Position numbers and translations under genes: made by a program. DNA of 64,000 nucleotides from Methanosarcina sp. ERenArc_MAG2. Its GTDB lineage: Archaea > Halobacteriota > Methanosarcinia > Methanosarcinales > Methanosarcinaceae. Position 1 is the stretch's first letter, and each line of letters opens with the position of its first letter. Below, one piece after another: positions 48,861 to 59,580 of this stretch. Under the pieces are notes generated by a model. It made no database searches and had not been told where the DNA came from. It saw nothing but the letters and a program-made list of their open reading frames with translations. Location: assembly GCA_023955635.1 (NCBI GenBank), contig JAMXHR010000002.1, positions 1-64,000 on the forward strand, read 5' to 3'.

Positions 48861-50670
48861 ATGTATAACAACTATAATTTCAGGGGAATAATAAATTCTA
48901 TGGGTCTTGTTTTTGGAGATATCGGAACAAGTCCCATCTATACCCTGACAGTTATATTTCTTCTTACAAAACCTACGGAAGCTAGTGTTGTAGGCGTTTT
49001 ATCCCTAATTATCTGGACTCTTATTTTGCTTGTGACAGTAGAATATGCCTGGCTTGCTACGAGCCTGGGGAAAAGAGGAGAAGGAGGGACTATTGTTTTA
49101 AAAGAGATACTTACTCCTCTGCTAAAATCGGGTAGAATTGCGTCTTTAATTACGATATTAGCCTATATTGGAACTTCATTTCTCATTGGAGATGGAGTGA
49201 TTACGCCTGCAATAAGCATATTGAGTGCTGTTGAGGGAATACGTATTATTTCCGGATTTGAAAATACAGGACAGGGTATTCTAGTTTTAATTGCCAGTAT
49301 AATTGCAATATGCCTTTTTTCCCTGCAGAAGAAAGGATCTGAAAAAATCGCATGGGCATTTGGGCCGATAATGTTTTTATGGTTTGCAGCCATGGCATCT
49401 TCCGGTATTGCCTCAATATTCTATACTCCAACTGTGCTTAAAGCTGTAAACCCTTATTATGCTGTCAGGTTCCTTCTGGATAATGGAATTGCAGGATTTT
49501 TGTATTATCTGAAGTCATTCTGTGCGCAACAGGTGGTGAGGCATTGTATGCCGATATGGGTCATATGGGGAGAGAGCCGATTTTAAAAGCTTGGCGATTG
49601 GTATTTTTGCTTTAGTTTTAAATTATCTTGGACAGGGAGCATTCCTTATTAGAAACCCGGGTTCGAAGAATATATTGTTTGAGATGATAAATCAACAGGC
49701 CCAGATCTTATTTATTCCATTCCTTATCCTGAGTATTATGGCTACCATTATTGCTTCGCAGGCTATGATTAGCGGTGTATTCTCAATAGTATATCAGGGC
49801 ATAACGACCCGAATAATGCCAATGTTAAAGATTGATTATACATCCGGGGAATTTAAATCACAGATATATATTAGTGCAGTAAACTGGATGCTCCTGATCT
49901 CCGTATTACTAATGATACTTGAGTTTCAAGAATCGAGCAAACTTGCTGCTGCATACGGATTGGCGGTTACAGGAACGATGTCGATTACGGGCATGATGAT
50001 GACTTCGATATTTTATCACAAAAAACAGATATTGAAGGCTATAATTTCACTATTTATAACATTTATTGACATAACATTCCTCTTCTCAAATACCTATAAA
50101 ATACCGCATGGAGGCTATTGGTCAGTTGTAATAGCAGCTGTTGTATTTTCTCTTCTGGTCATATACACTTCCGGACAAAAGAGACTTTATGAACTGATGG
50201 AGAGCATGAAAATTGATAATTTCCTTGAAAAATATAACCGGATATATGCTACTGAAAATAAAATAAGTGGAACCGCCCTTTTCTTTTCACGAGACCTGGA
50301 TAAAATCCCTAAATACATTTCTCATGTAATGTTTAAGAATAATATCATTTATGAAAATAACATATTTGTTTCAATTGTCAAAAGTGAAAGCCCATTTGGA
50401 GTAGAAAGCTCTTTAACAAAAGGACTGACAAGAGGACTGAGCATCTTTGAAATAAATGTGGGATACATGGAAATTATCGATCTTGCACGGATCCTGAAGG
50501 ACAAGAGCATCTATGAAAAAACAATCTTTTATGGAATAGACGATATATTTACCAGTAATATAGTATGGAAAGTCTTTTCCGTAATTAAAAAAATTTCTCC
50601 TTCCTTTGTCCAGTTCTACAAGCTTCCTCCTGAAGAGCTTCATGGAGTTATGACAAGATTAGAAATGTGA
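48861..50670 (+). CDS. kup: Kup potassium transporter, frame broken twice
   Basis: A KUP/HAK K+ transporter (K+/H+ symport) of about 600 residues. N-terminal: [20 protein letters not shown], the family signature, and [19 protein letters not shown]. Then [20 protein letters not shown]. The frame is lost near 49505 by one T missing in the T5 run (restored: [20 protein letters not shown], the conserved [20 protein letters not shown] block). It is lost again near 49598 (restored: [17 protein letters not shown]). The remainder includes [19 protein letters not shown] and a C-terminal cytosolic domain. Both breaks are homopolymer deletions, so the gene is most likely intact in the organism. It may act with the P2-type ATPase upstream. 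Confidence 0.88.
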
Positions 50671-50914
50671 AGTTTATGAATTAATAAACAGAGAATATTT
50701 TTGCAACGAAGTCGAGTTGTCGCCCGCCCTGTGTAAGATTAGGTAAGATCTATCGCATTTATTCTGCACTGTTAAAATTCCACTAAAAAGATTATAAACA
50801 GCATATAGCGCCACACCTACCGAATTTTGAAATTCGAACCTGAAAGATCGCTTTTTTCTTCCCACTAAAGCCGGATAGGTGCACAACTTTTCAATTTTTT
50901 ACGATGCGAGTCGT

Positions 50915-51135
50915 TTTTTTCGTTGACAATATCCGTTGAAACAATTATTTGTTCTTTTTCATTAACAGCAGCCTGACAATTGTAGAAAAGTTTTCCTATT
51001 TCCATTTTTATGCTTCATAGTTCGAGTATCGTTATCTGTGACGTTTACTTTTTCAGCTTTTCTTCATCAAACTTCTTCTTAGCAATTTTAATCTTTTCTA
51101 ATCTTTTCCTTTTGTCAACCAGTTCTTCTGGATTT
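50915..51135 (-). repeat. IS1182 internal fragment
   Basis: About 220 bases match, with many differences, the middle of the IS1182 transposase gene at 20690-20910 (for example TGTGACGTTTACTTTTTCAG and CAACCAGTTCTTCTGGA). The ends are absent. Confidence 0.7.
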
Positions 51136-51280
51136 ATTTTCTCAACTAGCTAAGTCTAAATATAATGAAATCTGGTCTACCAGGCGCCAAAAAATAAGTC
51201 ATTTGAGGGCGATTTTGTGATTTTCAAAAATATACAACTGTCAACATATGCAGAGCCGAAAAAATATAATCCTGAAAAAG

Positions 51281-52657
51281 TCACTTTCCCATCACCAGGT
51301 TAAAGATCAGCGCCATCCCGGCCAGGGCCATGATGAGCACGATAACCCATCCCAGAACGTTATTTGCCTTCGAATTGACGAACTGGCCCATATGATATCC
51401 TTCCTGTTCGCTATAATGATGACCAGCGCCATCACCGGAGCTGTTGCCAGGCCGTTCAACGCGGCTGCGTAGTAGAGAGCCCTCATCGGGTTGACCCCAA
51501 GCCAGTTGAGGGACATGCCGATCACCGTAGATGCGGCAATCACCGCGTAGAATCCCGGGGCCCAGCCAAGCTTCTTGCCGAGCCCCTCTTTCAGCCCGGC
51601 TGTTTCGGCCACGGCATACGCCGACGCACCGGCCAGCACCGGAACCGCGAGAAGTCCGGTGCCGATAATCCCGGCCGCGAAAAACAGGTAGGCGAGATCA
51701 CCGGCCAGCGGCCGCAGGGGCCTCAGCAGCCTGTGACGCCGTCTGGATTGTGGTGATCCCGCCGGTGTGCAGGGTGGCAGCCGTGGTGCCGATAATGAAG
51801 AACATGATGACCTGGGAGAAAAACATCCCGATTACCGTGTCCCCGTCCATCTCGGTCACGCGCCGCCGCGTCACTCGTGGTTTCCCGATTCCCATTTCAG
51901 GAATCTGGCCATTCACGATTTCCTCCTCAACCTCCTGTGACGCCTGCCAGAAGAACAGATAAGGGGAGATCGTCGTGCCCAGGATTGCGACGATGTTGAA
52001 CAGGTAGTTCGCCGAGAACTCAAAGTGTGGGACCAGCGTGGCGTGAAAAACCACTTTCCAGTCAAGCCTGATGACGAGGGCCGTCAAGACGTATGAGAAG
52101 AGGGTCAGTGCCAAGTACTTAAGTATCCTCGAGTAGGTCTTGTATGGAACGAAGATCTCGAGGGCGATAACGGATCCAGTAATGAAGATCAGCCAGAAAA
52201 GGAACGGCAGCCCTAGCAGCATCTGCGCCGAGGATGCCATCGCCCCGAGATCCGCGCCAATGTTGATCGTATTCGCAATTACAAGCAGCGAGACTGTTAC
52301 ATAAAGCAGCCGCCTCGAGTAGTGCTCGAGAATAACGCCTGCAAGCCCTTTTCCGGTTACCATTCCTATCCGACCGCACATATGCTGGATAACGATTATG
52401 AACGGACCGGTGAACCAGACGAGCCAGAGCCGACCATACCCGAAGATTGCGCCCGTTTGCGCATAAGTTGCGATACCAGAAGGGTCGTCGTCAGCTGCGC
52501 CTGTAATGAATCCGGGGCCTACATTCCCGAGAAGCCCTTTCAGGGCCTTTAGGGGCCGTAGGGCCATGTTCCCCCGGTTTGTCTTGGTAGTGGCGATTTG
52601 GACTGCGGTAATGTGGTCATGCTTCCTGCGAGGATGAAAATCGGCCATCAGGGGCAA
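51281..52657 (-). CDS. NRAMP-family divalent metal transporter with DPSG motif, frame broken twice
   Basis: About 450 residues with eleven or so membrane segments. The first segment has GPGFITGAADDDPSGIATYA, where DPSG replaces the DPGN of metal-specific NRAMP. Then ANTINIGADLGAMASSAQML and FNIVAILGTTISPYLFFWQA. The frame is lost near 51705, where one C is extra (restored: ALRPLAGDLAYLFFAAGIIG), and near 51395 by an extra AT (restored: MGQFVNSKANNVLGWVIVL). It ends VMGK at 51281. The start may be the Met at 30 (MALRPLKALKGLLGNV). DPSG-type members may move Mg2+ or other ions. Base composition is clearly GC-richer than the neighbours, suggesting acquisition from another lineage. Confidence 0.78.
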
Positions 52658-52689
52658 GATGAGTATTTAACAGTATTCTGTATTTAGTA

Positions 52690-52745
52690 TTATTTCAGTC
52701 GAATACCCCGCTAGCTTGCTGCGGGGATGGAAAACTTCCCCGAAA
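52690..52745. repeat. IS200/IS605-like end hairpin
   Basis: GAATACCCCGCTAGCTTGCT followed by GCGGGG folds with stem CCCCGC/GCGGGG (52706-52711 and 52721-52726) and lies in the same GAATACCCC...GGGGATG context as the IS200 ends elsewhere. No transposase is near. Confidence 0.45.
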
Positions 52746-53058
52746 ACCTTTGTTAAACTAAACGATTTATATTTTTAGCTACATCTAATGTGAATGGAAC
52801 TACGGCATGCAAATCGTCGTGTCTATAAAATCAGGTACAACATGGTTTTTTGTATGAAGTATTGTAAAAACCTTCTTTTAGACAAAGAAATCATCCATTT
52901 TTGAAAAACATATGCTTTGATCTCGCTTGAATCAGGCTGGCCACTTCGAAATTAGAGATTCTTGAAAAAGTTGTTTTTGGACTTTATAACATTCACGGAT
53001 CGCTATATTTCAGTCAGCCGCTTATTAACTGTCACAGTTTTCAACTCTTCTCCTCTCT
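52746..53058. other. Intergenic, nothing recognised
   Basis: No supported feature in this AT-rich stretch. Confidence 0.35.
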
Positions 53059-53262
53059 TTACCGCTTCGCTGACAGATAATCTTCTATGTCCGTCTTGCT
53101 GATGCTCTTTACTTTCTCGTGCAGTACGAATTGAAAAAAGGAAATAAGTTTATACAGTTTGTTATATATAGTGATTTCCTTTATATTATGTAACCGCAAA
53201 TGCCTAATACAAGCCTCTACATCCTTTTCATTGCCAGGAAAATTCTTTTTGGCTAGATTCAT
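53059..53262 (-). pseudogene. Integrase core-binding domain fragment
   Basis: The 67-residue product (NFPGNEKDVEACIRHLRLHN, ITIYNKLYKLISFFQFVLHE and KTDIEDYLSAKR) has the helical SAM-like N-terminal domain of tyrosine recombinases. No catalytic domain follows; the frame stops. It is a scrap of an integrase. Confidence 0.5.
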
Positions 53263-53436
53263 TAGTTCATCATTATCTTTATTATCGATATACTTCGTGA
53301 ATACACATTCATATTAATCGATTTAAGATCTAGTAAACTGCGACATAGAATGTCCATTTCTCTATGAAATGGGACACGCCAAAAATGCTTTTATATCCCA
53401 ATCTTCGGATGCTTTAATTTCGGTTAATGGAGAGAT

Positions 53437-53571
53437 GGGACTCTTTCGGAAATAGCGCCTGGTCTGAAGATGGAAGCACCTGTGATTGTACTCGAATCAA
53501 AATGGGTTGCAGGCTTTCACACGTAAAAAATTCTTGAAGAAGCTGCAAAGCTTGCTTTCAAGCTGATTTAA
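53437..53571 (+). pseudogene. C-terminal fragment of an unrecognised protein
   Basis: Frame LSEIAPGLKMEAPVIVLESK, then WVAGFHT, an in-frame TAA, and KILEEAAKLAFKLI to a stop. Good protein composition but no front and no family recognised. Confidence 0.35.
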
Positions 53572-53816
53572 AATAACGTGAACAACTGAAACGAAAATGA
53601 ATAAAGACTTTGATAAAGAGAGAAAAAAGGTCAGATGAAGATATCTGAACCTAATTTTAGTTACGGATGACAGTACATTTTGAGATTCGATCCAAAAATT
53701 TATATCGCAAAAAGAAACTTCAAGAAATAAGAGCCGCGCTTAACTTAAGCTGGCAGGAATGCGGGGTACGCTGGTATTCCTCCATAGAATTTAGAAAGAA
53801 TTTATCGGAGTTTTAA

Positions 53817-56068
53817 ATGCACCTTATCGTAACTGAAAAAAATATAGCAGCAAGGAGGATAGCTGCTATTCTGGCTCCAAAAAACCCGAAGAAGGACAGA
53901 GTCAGCGGAGTGGACGTATACCGGTATGAGATCGGATCTGATGACAATAGGCAGGAAACTGCGGTTGTAGGGCTTTCAGGCCATATTGTAGGGATTGATT
54001 TTCCCAAAGAGTACAACAACTGGCAGAAAGTGGATGCTAAAGCTCTTATCGACGCCGATATCATAACAACTCCCATAAACCGGAAAATAGTAACTGCCCT
54101 TAAAAGCCTGGGAAAAGAAGCAAGCAGGGTCACGATTGCAACTGACTATGACAGGGAAGGGGAACTAATTGGAGTCGAAGCTCTAAATATCATAAAAAAG
54201 GTGAATCCTGATGCTCCTTTTGACCGGGTTCGCTACAGTGCAATTATCCCGAAAGCGATAGAAGTTGCATTTTCAAACCCAACAGACGTTGATTTTAATC
54301 TCGCAGATGCCGGCCATTCCAGGCAGGTAATTGACCTTGTCTGGGGCGCAGCCCTTACCCGTTACATTTCCCTTGCAGCAGGCAGGCTTGGGAAAATGTT
54401 TCTTTCAGTAGGGAGAGTACAGTCGCCAACTCTCTCTCTTATTGTTGACAAGGAAAAAGAACGGAATATTTTTGTTCCAACCCCCTACTGGGAGATCCAG
54501 ACTGAACTTAAAAACGCAGAAGGGGAAATTTTTCAGCCCAGCATTCGACCCGGCGCTTTCTGGACAAAGAAGAAGCAACAAAAGCGTTCGAAAAACTGGG
54601 AAAACAAGCAGAATTAAAGGAAATAGAAAAAGGAAACAAAACCGACCAACCTCCTATCCCATTTAGTACTACAGGTTTTATCAGCGCAGCAAATGCAATA
54701 GGGCTCAGTCCCTCAAACGCCATGCGCATAGCCGAATCTCTCTATACGAACGGTTATATCTCGTATCCCAGGACTGACAATACGGTTTATCCCGATACCC
54801 TGGACCTGAGGGCACAGATCGAGATTTTCAAGGAGGGTCCTTTTAAAGAGTACGCAAATGCCCTGCTTGAAAAAACAGAACTTGTTCCTACTCGCGGAAA
54901 AAAGGAAACCACTGACCACCCTCCTATCTATCCTGCCTCTCTTGCAAAAAATGCTGACTTAAAAGAGGAAGAATGGAAAGTTTACGAACTTGTGGTCAGG
55001 CGCTTTTTGCAACCTTTGCCGGGCCAAGCGAATGGGAAACCATGCGTTTGAGACTTGATATAGAGGGGAAGAATTCCGGGCAAGCGGAGCAAGGCTTGTA
55101 GAGCCTGGCTGGAGATGGTACTATCCTTACAACGCTCCTGAAGACAGGCTGTTTCCGGAACTCAGGGAAGGAGATTCTCTGGAAGTAATAAATAAAGAGA
55201 TGCTGGATAAAGAAACCCAGCCTCCGGGCCGTTACGGACAGGGAAGGCTTATTAATATAATGGAAGAGCTCGGGCTTGGGACAAAAGCAACCAGGCACGA
55301 GATTATCAGCAAGCTCTATTCCCGGGCTTATATCCACGGAAATCCGATTCAGCCCACAAATACCTCTTTTGCAGTAATGGATACCCTTGAGAAATATTCC
55401 CCGACTATCACAAAACCGGACATGACAAAGCTGCTCGAAGAAAATATGGACCGAATTGCAGAGGGCAGGGTCAAAGAGGTTGCTGTTCTTGAAGAATCGA
55501 GGGAAATGCTTAAACAGGTATTCACCGAACTCGATAAAAACCGGGAAAGAATCATAGAATCCCTGCAAGCAGGCCTCAGGGAAGATAAAATCATAGGCAC
55601 ATGCTCCTTATGCGGAAACGAACTTATGATCCGGCGTTCGAAGAGGGAGGCCGTTTCATAGGCTGCAATAACTATCCGAACTGTACTTTCTCCCTGCCTC
55701 TTCCAAAAAGCGGGCAGATTATAGTTACTGACAAGTCCTGTGAAGCACATGGGATGCACCATATCCGCATAATCAATCAGGGAAAACGAGCCTGGGATCT
55801 TGGCTGCCCGCAGTGCAATTTCATTGAGTGGCAGAAGACTCAGCAGCAAGAGCAGGCTCTGCAGCCTAAAAAAGAAAGACCGAAATCCATCAAGGATCTC
55901 GAAGGTGTGGGAAAAGCCACTGCAGGAAAACTTGAGGAAGCCGGGATTACAAGTATAGAAGCCCTCGCAGAAGCCGATCCTATAGAACTTGCAAAAATCA
56001 TAAAAATTAGTGTAAAGAAGGTTAAAAACTGGCAGGTCTCATGCAACGGCACAGTTGAGGATGTGTGA
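53817..56068 (+). CDS. topA: DNA topoisomerase I (type IA), frame broken four times
   Basis: Type IA enzyme relaxing negative supercoils through a Tyr-DNA link; about 750 residues. Front: Toprim domain MHLIVTEKNIAARRIAAILA with TIATDYDREGELIGVEALN (acidic D-x-D-x-E). Then SVGRVQSPTLSLIVDKEKER. The active-site Tyr is in NGYISYPRTDNTVYP. Then GLGTKATRHEIISKLYSRAY. C-terminal: a four-Cys zinc finger (CSLCGNEL and GCNNYPNC) and a helix-hairpin-helix DLEGVGKATAGKLEEAGITS. Four single-base deletions, T5 at about 54530, T5 at about 55012, G4 at about 55066 and GGG at about 55648, break the frame. TopA is expected to be important to the cell, so these are most probably base-calling errors. ATG at 53817. 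Confidence 0.92.
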
Positions 56069-56240
56069 AAATAGTCTTCACTTATGTCGGCTTTTTTACT
56101 TTTGCCTGTTTTTAGAGCTCGCCTTAAAACCCTAAATTCTTCTCGGGCTTTGAAGAACTCCCTGAAGAGAACAAATCAGGGTCTGAAACCGGAGTATGAG
56201 ACCGGAGTATGACAATATTGGCTGTCGACCATCACATAAC

Positions 56241-56320
56241 TGGTACTTTTAGTTAAAATATAGCCGGTTAGAAATCTGAATCTAAATTCTGGCTCTTATT
56301 AACCTTATTCCCCATACCTA
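56241..56320 (+). repeat. Direct repeat left of the FAD oxidoreductase
   Basis: About 80 bases (TTTTAGTTAAAATATAGCCG through AACCTTATTCCCCATACCTA) recur at 58195-58272 in the same orientation with about three-quarters identity. The repeats bracket the gene at 56412-57915. Confidence 0.6.
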
Positions 56321-56411
56321 ACTGTTCCTGTAACGTCCTTCTTCGTCGAACGGTCTTTACCAGAAGACAGAAAAAGAAAGTCTCTACAAAGCCCGGAAAT
56401 TATTTCTAAAT

Positions 56412-57915
56412 TCAAAGAATTTGCTTTACAACTCGCAGGGCTGTGCGCAAACCACCTTCGATAAAACCCTGGAAATCCGAGTAAGCTTCGCCACATATAT
56501 GGATATTTTTGTTTGATAGTGGTGAATCCTGTAATGAGAATGCTGTTAACTCTTTTATTGCCTCTTCAGCACGGACGCCAGCTTTCCAAATATGACAACC
56601 TGCCTCAAAAGGCTCACGGCTCCAATCTCTTATGCCGAAACAACTTATTAATTCAGCCTCTTCTCGTATTTCTTTAATGTCTATATTGTCAGGATTTGAT
56701 CGTAAATACTTAAGGTAACCCTCAACAAGACGTTTATCGAGATTTAATTCTGCCTTTAGGTGTTCCTGTTGTTGTACAAATGGCGTCCAGTAGTGCATAC
56801 TGGGCGGGTCACCATAAACCATTACAATTCCACGTTTACTGCTTTCATCCTTCCTGAAGGCGTAATGAATTTCTCTTGCTGGAGTAGATGAAGCTCGTGT
56901 CTGTGGCGGTGTGAATTCATTCCACCAGGGACTCTCATTAACAAAGAAACATTTTACCAGCGGAATGGGAATTACAGAATCTACCAGTTCTCCAATATGT
57001 TCAGGTAATAGAGGACGAAGTTGGATCAGAGGACAACGAGGTAATGCCAGAACTACCCACTTTGCCAGTACCTTAACCGTTTTATTGTCAGTCTTGAACT
57101 CGAGTAAAACCCTCCCGTCAGGCTGGGGAAAAAGGGCCGTTAACCTGTGATTAAGATGCAACGAGACCGAAAGTTCGGATCTGGAGTCCAATCTACGGAC
57201 TAACTCCTGAACAAGGGATCCAGTACCCTGTTTTATGCCAACCAGTCCATCATCCGGATTCAGCCCGCGCAGCCAGAAAATAATCCACTCTGCTGCATTC
57301 GGGTTAAAATGAATAAAATGGTAAAAGTCCCATAATGAATGATCTTATTCACTGCACGGTGACTAAGAACAAAACTGAGCGCATTCCAAAAGCCCATCTC
57401 GTAGAGATATTTTCCATTGTAGCTCGCCTTATTACGCACATAGCTGTAGTATTCCTCGTCAAGAGTAGCCCACCAGGCCCGATGCCTGGGGTCATTAGGG
57501 TTGTCCATATCTCCGTCGCTTGCATTTAACAGACGCAGAATGCCCAGTTTTAAAAGCTCAAGTGTTGTCAATTTACTTCCAGAGCGCTTACCTCCAGATT
57601 CATCATAAGTTAAATCAAAAAGAGAATCAGGGTCTTTTGCCGCTGTATAGGGAACGAAGAAGTTCGTCTCCAGACCAAGTTCGGCTATAAGCTCCATGAG
57701 TAGAGGCTGTGCAAGCTTCTCAAACCGCATAGGGCCATATTCGGCTAAAAACCCGCCCATTTCTACAGTCTCAATTCGGCCTCCAAAGCGACCTGCAGCT
57801 TCAAATAGAGAAATGATATGGTTAGTGCCTTTTAATTGTTTAAGTTTATAGCAGGTGTAAAGACCTGCGATGCCTCCCCGACTATGACTGTATCAGAATT
57901 AATGATATCAGGCAC
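56412..57915 (-). CDS. FAD-dependent amine-oxidase-like protein, frame broken twice
   Basis: About 500 residues with an N-terminal FAD-binding fold. From a GTG at 57915, restoring one G near 57868 gives the dinucleotide motif INSDTVIVGGGIAGLYTCYK. Then LFEAAGRFGGRIETVEMGGF (Arg-Arg-Ile type flavin motif) and FLAEYGPMRFEKLAQPLL. After one T restored near 57320 comes YHFIHFNPNAAEWIIFW, and then WVVLALPRCPLIQLRPLLPE. The end is NIHICGEAYSDFQGFIEGGL, the conserved FAD-ribityl motif. This is the plan of flavin amine oxidases and phytoene desaturase relatives; the substrate is unknown. Both breaks are homopolymers. A direct repeat flanks it, so it may have moved as a unit. Confidence 0.78.
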
Positions 57916-58194
57916 TCTATCTCTCCCCCTCTCCCAATATTCTTTTAAACAGCTCTTCCCTTTTTTTGCAGGCCAAATGTAATTTCCAGCTTGAAAGTGA
58001 CCGTTCTATGGTGATAAATATAAAAAATGGCCTCTGTCTTTCTCGAGCTATCTTTCTCAATATGATGAATGCATCTTCTGCAGTAGAATAAGTGACACTT
58101 ATTTCTTGTTTCTGGTTGATTGTTTTTAGTTTAGCTATGCATTATTTATAGTTCTTATGGACTCCTAACCTTACAGCTTTTTGGGCCCGAGTAT
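57916..58194. other. Intergenic, nothing recognised
   Basis: Promoter side of the FAD gene. No specific signal seen. Confidence 0.35.
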
Positions 58195-58272
58195 TGGTAT
58201 TTTAGTTAAAAATATAACCAGTTGTAAAGTTGAATCTTATTCTGACCCGTACAACCTTATTCACCATACCTA
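58195..58272 (+). repeat. Direct repeat right of the FAD oxidoreductase
   Basis: Partner of 56241-56320. The IS630 element at 58273 has inserted at the final CCATACC-TA of this copy. Confidence 0.6.
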
Positions 58273-59464
58273 GTGTCCTGGCAACTTAATTGTGAGTCGC
58301 TTATATACCTGAAGTTCCTTTTATATCTTATGTTAAATATTAAACTAAAAAAAAGTGAATTAAAATTCCTTACAAACTTTATAAAAAAAGGAGAGAAAAA
58401 TGCAAGGAGAAAAATGCAAGATCTCTTACCAGAGCACGTATTCTACTACTGGCATATCAGGGGAAAGGAGACACTGAGATCGCCAAAACATTGGGTGTTG
58501 GCAGGAGCACTGCTTTAAGAATAAGGAAACGATACCTTGAAGAAGGTCTCCAAAGTGCGTTGGTGGATAAACCAAGACCAGGTCAACCTGAAAAATACAG
58601 TGAAAAGCATATTGCAGAAATAATAGCTCAAGCATGTACTCAGCCTCCTGAAGGAAGAAAGAGATGGTCGCTTGCATTGCTTTGTGAGGAAATGAGAATA
58701 AAAGAAGGATTTGAAACGATAAACAGAGAAAGTATCAGGCTTATTTTGAGTAAAAACAAAACTAAACCCTGACTGAAAAAGATGTGGTGCATTCAGAGGA
58801 TTGATTCCGAGTACAGAAAGAGAATGTATGACGTTCTTGACCTATACGAAGAAGATTACGACCCTAAAAGACCTATCATCTGTCTCGACGAGAAACCAAA
58901 ACAACTTATAATAGACAAAATAATGCCCATTCCAATGAAGCCTGGAAGTCCAGAGAGGTATGATTGTGAATATATCAGGAACGGAACAGCAAACATATTT
59001 GTGGCGGTAGAATTCAAAGCCGGAAAAAGGGTGACTCAAGTTACTGAAAGAAAAACAATGATAGACTTTGCGCAATTCATGAAACTTCTTATCATCGAAG
59101 AGTATTCAGAAGCTGAAGTACTTCGAGTAGTTACAGATAATCTCAATATCCACAAAGAAAAAGCATTCTAAGAAGCGTTCAGCGAGGGTGAAGCAAAACA
59201 GATCTTGGAAAAGACAGAATTCCATTACACGCCGAAGCATGCGAGTTGGCTCAATGCTGCTGAAATAGAGATCAATGTCATGGAGATAGAATGTACAGGC
59301 AGAAGGATAGGTGATGAAGGAACACTTGCTAATGAAGTAGCTGCCTGGACGAAGAGAAGAAATAATTATAATAATAAAATGAAAATAAACTGGAAGTTTA
59401 CGAAGAAGAATGCCGATGAGAAGCTGTCCAAACATTATGTATCATAATTAAATTGTCAAGATAC
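58273..59464 (+). mobile_element. IS630-family element with TA target, degenerate
   Basis: The left end GTGTCCTGGCAACTTAATTG matches the inverse of the right end CAATTTGTCAAGATAC-type sequence with a few mismatches. TA stands on both sides (58271-58272 and 59465-59466). 1192 bp. Confidence 0.72.
58330..59447 (+). pseudogene. IS630 transposase with nonsense codons
   Basis: After a lead (MLNIKLKKSELKFLTNFIKK) and a frameshift near 58410 the frame gives RARILLLAYQGKGDTEIAKT, then GVGRSTALRIRKRYLEEGLQ. At 58770 a TGA interrupts KTKP-LKKMWC (Trp to stop). Next come PIICLDEKPKQLIIDKIMPI (first Asp) and VLRVVTDNLNIHKEKAF (second Asp). A TAA at 59169-59171 interrupts. Last is EFHYTPKHASWLNAAEIEIN (catalytic Glu). 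Nonsense changes rather than base slips show genuine decay. Confidence 0.78.
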
Positions 59465-59580
59465 TAGTGTTGTTTTTCGGTTTGCTTGTGGAGAGGTCTG
59501 GAGGATCAAGAACCTCTCCCCGGATTTTCCATAATAACTCTATTCACAGATATTGTTTTGCACATACATTTATAGTCAGG

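Noticed and set aside
58770..58772. Recoded stop (as for TAG) in the IS630 transposase
   Set aside because: The codon is TGA at a Trp position and a TAA follows later, so plain nonsense decay is simpler.
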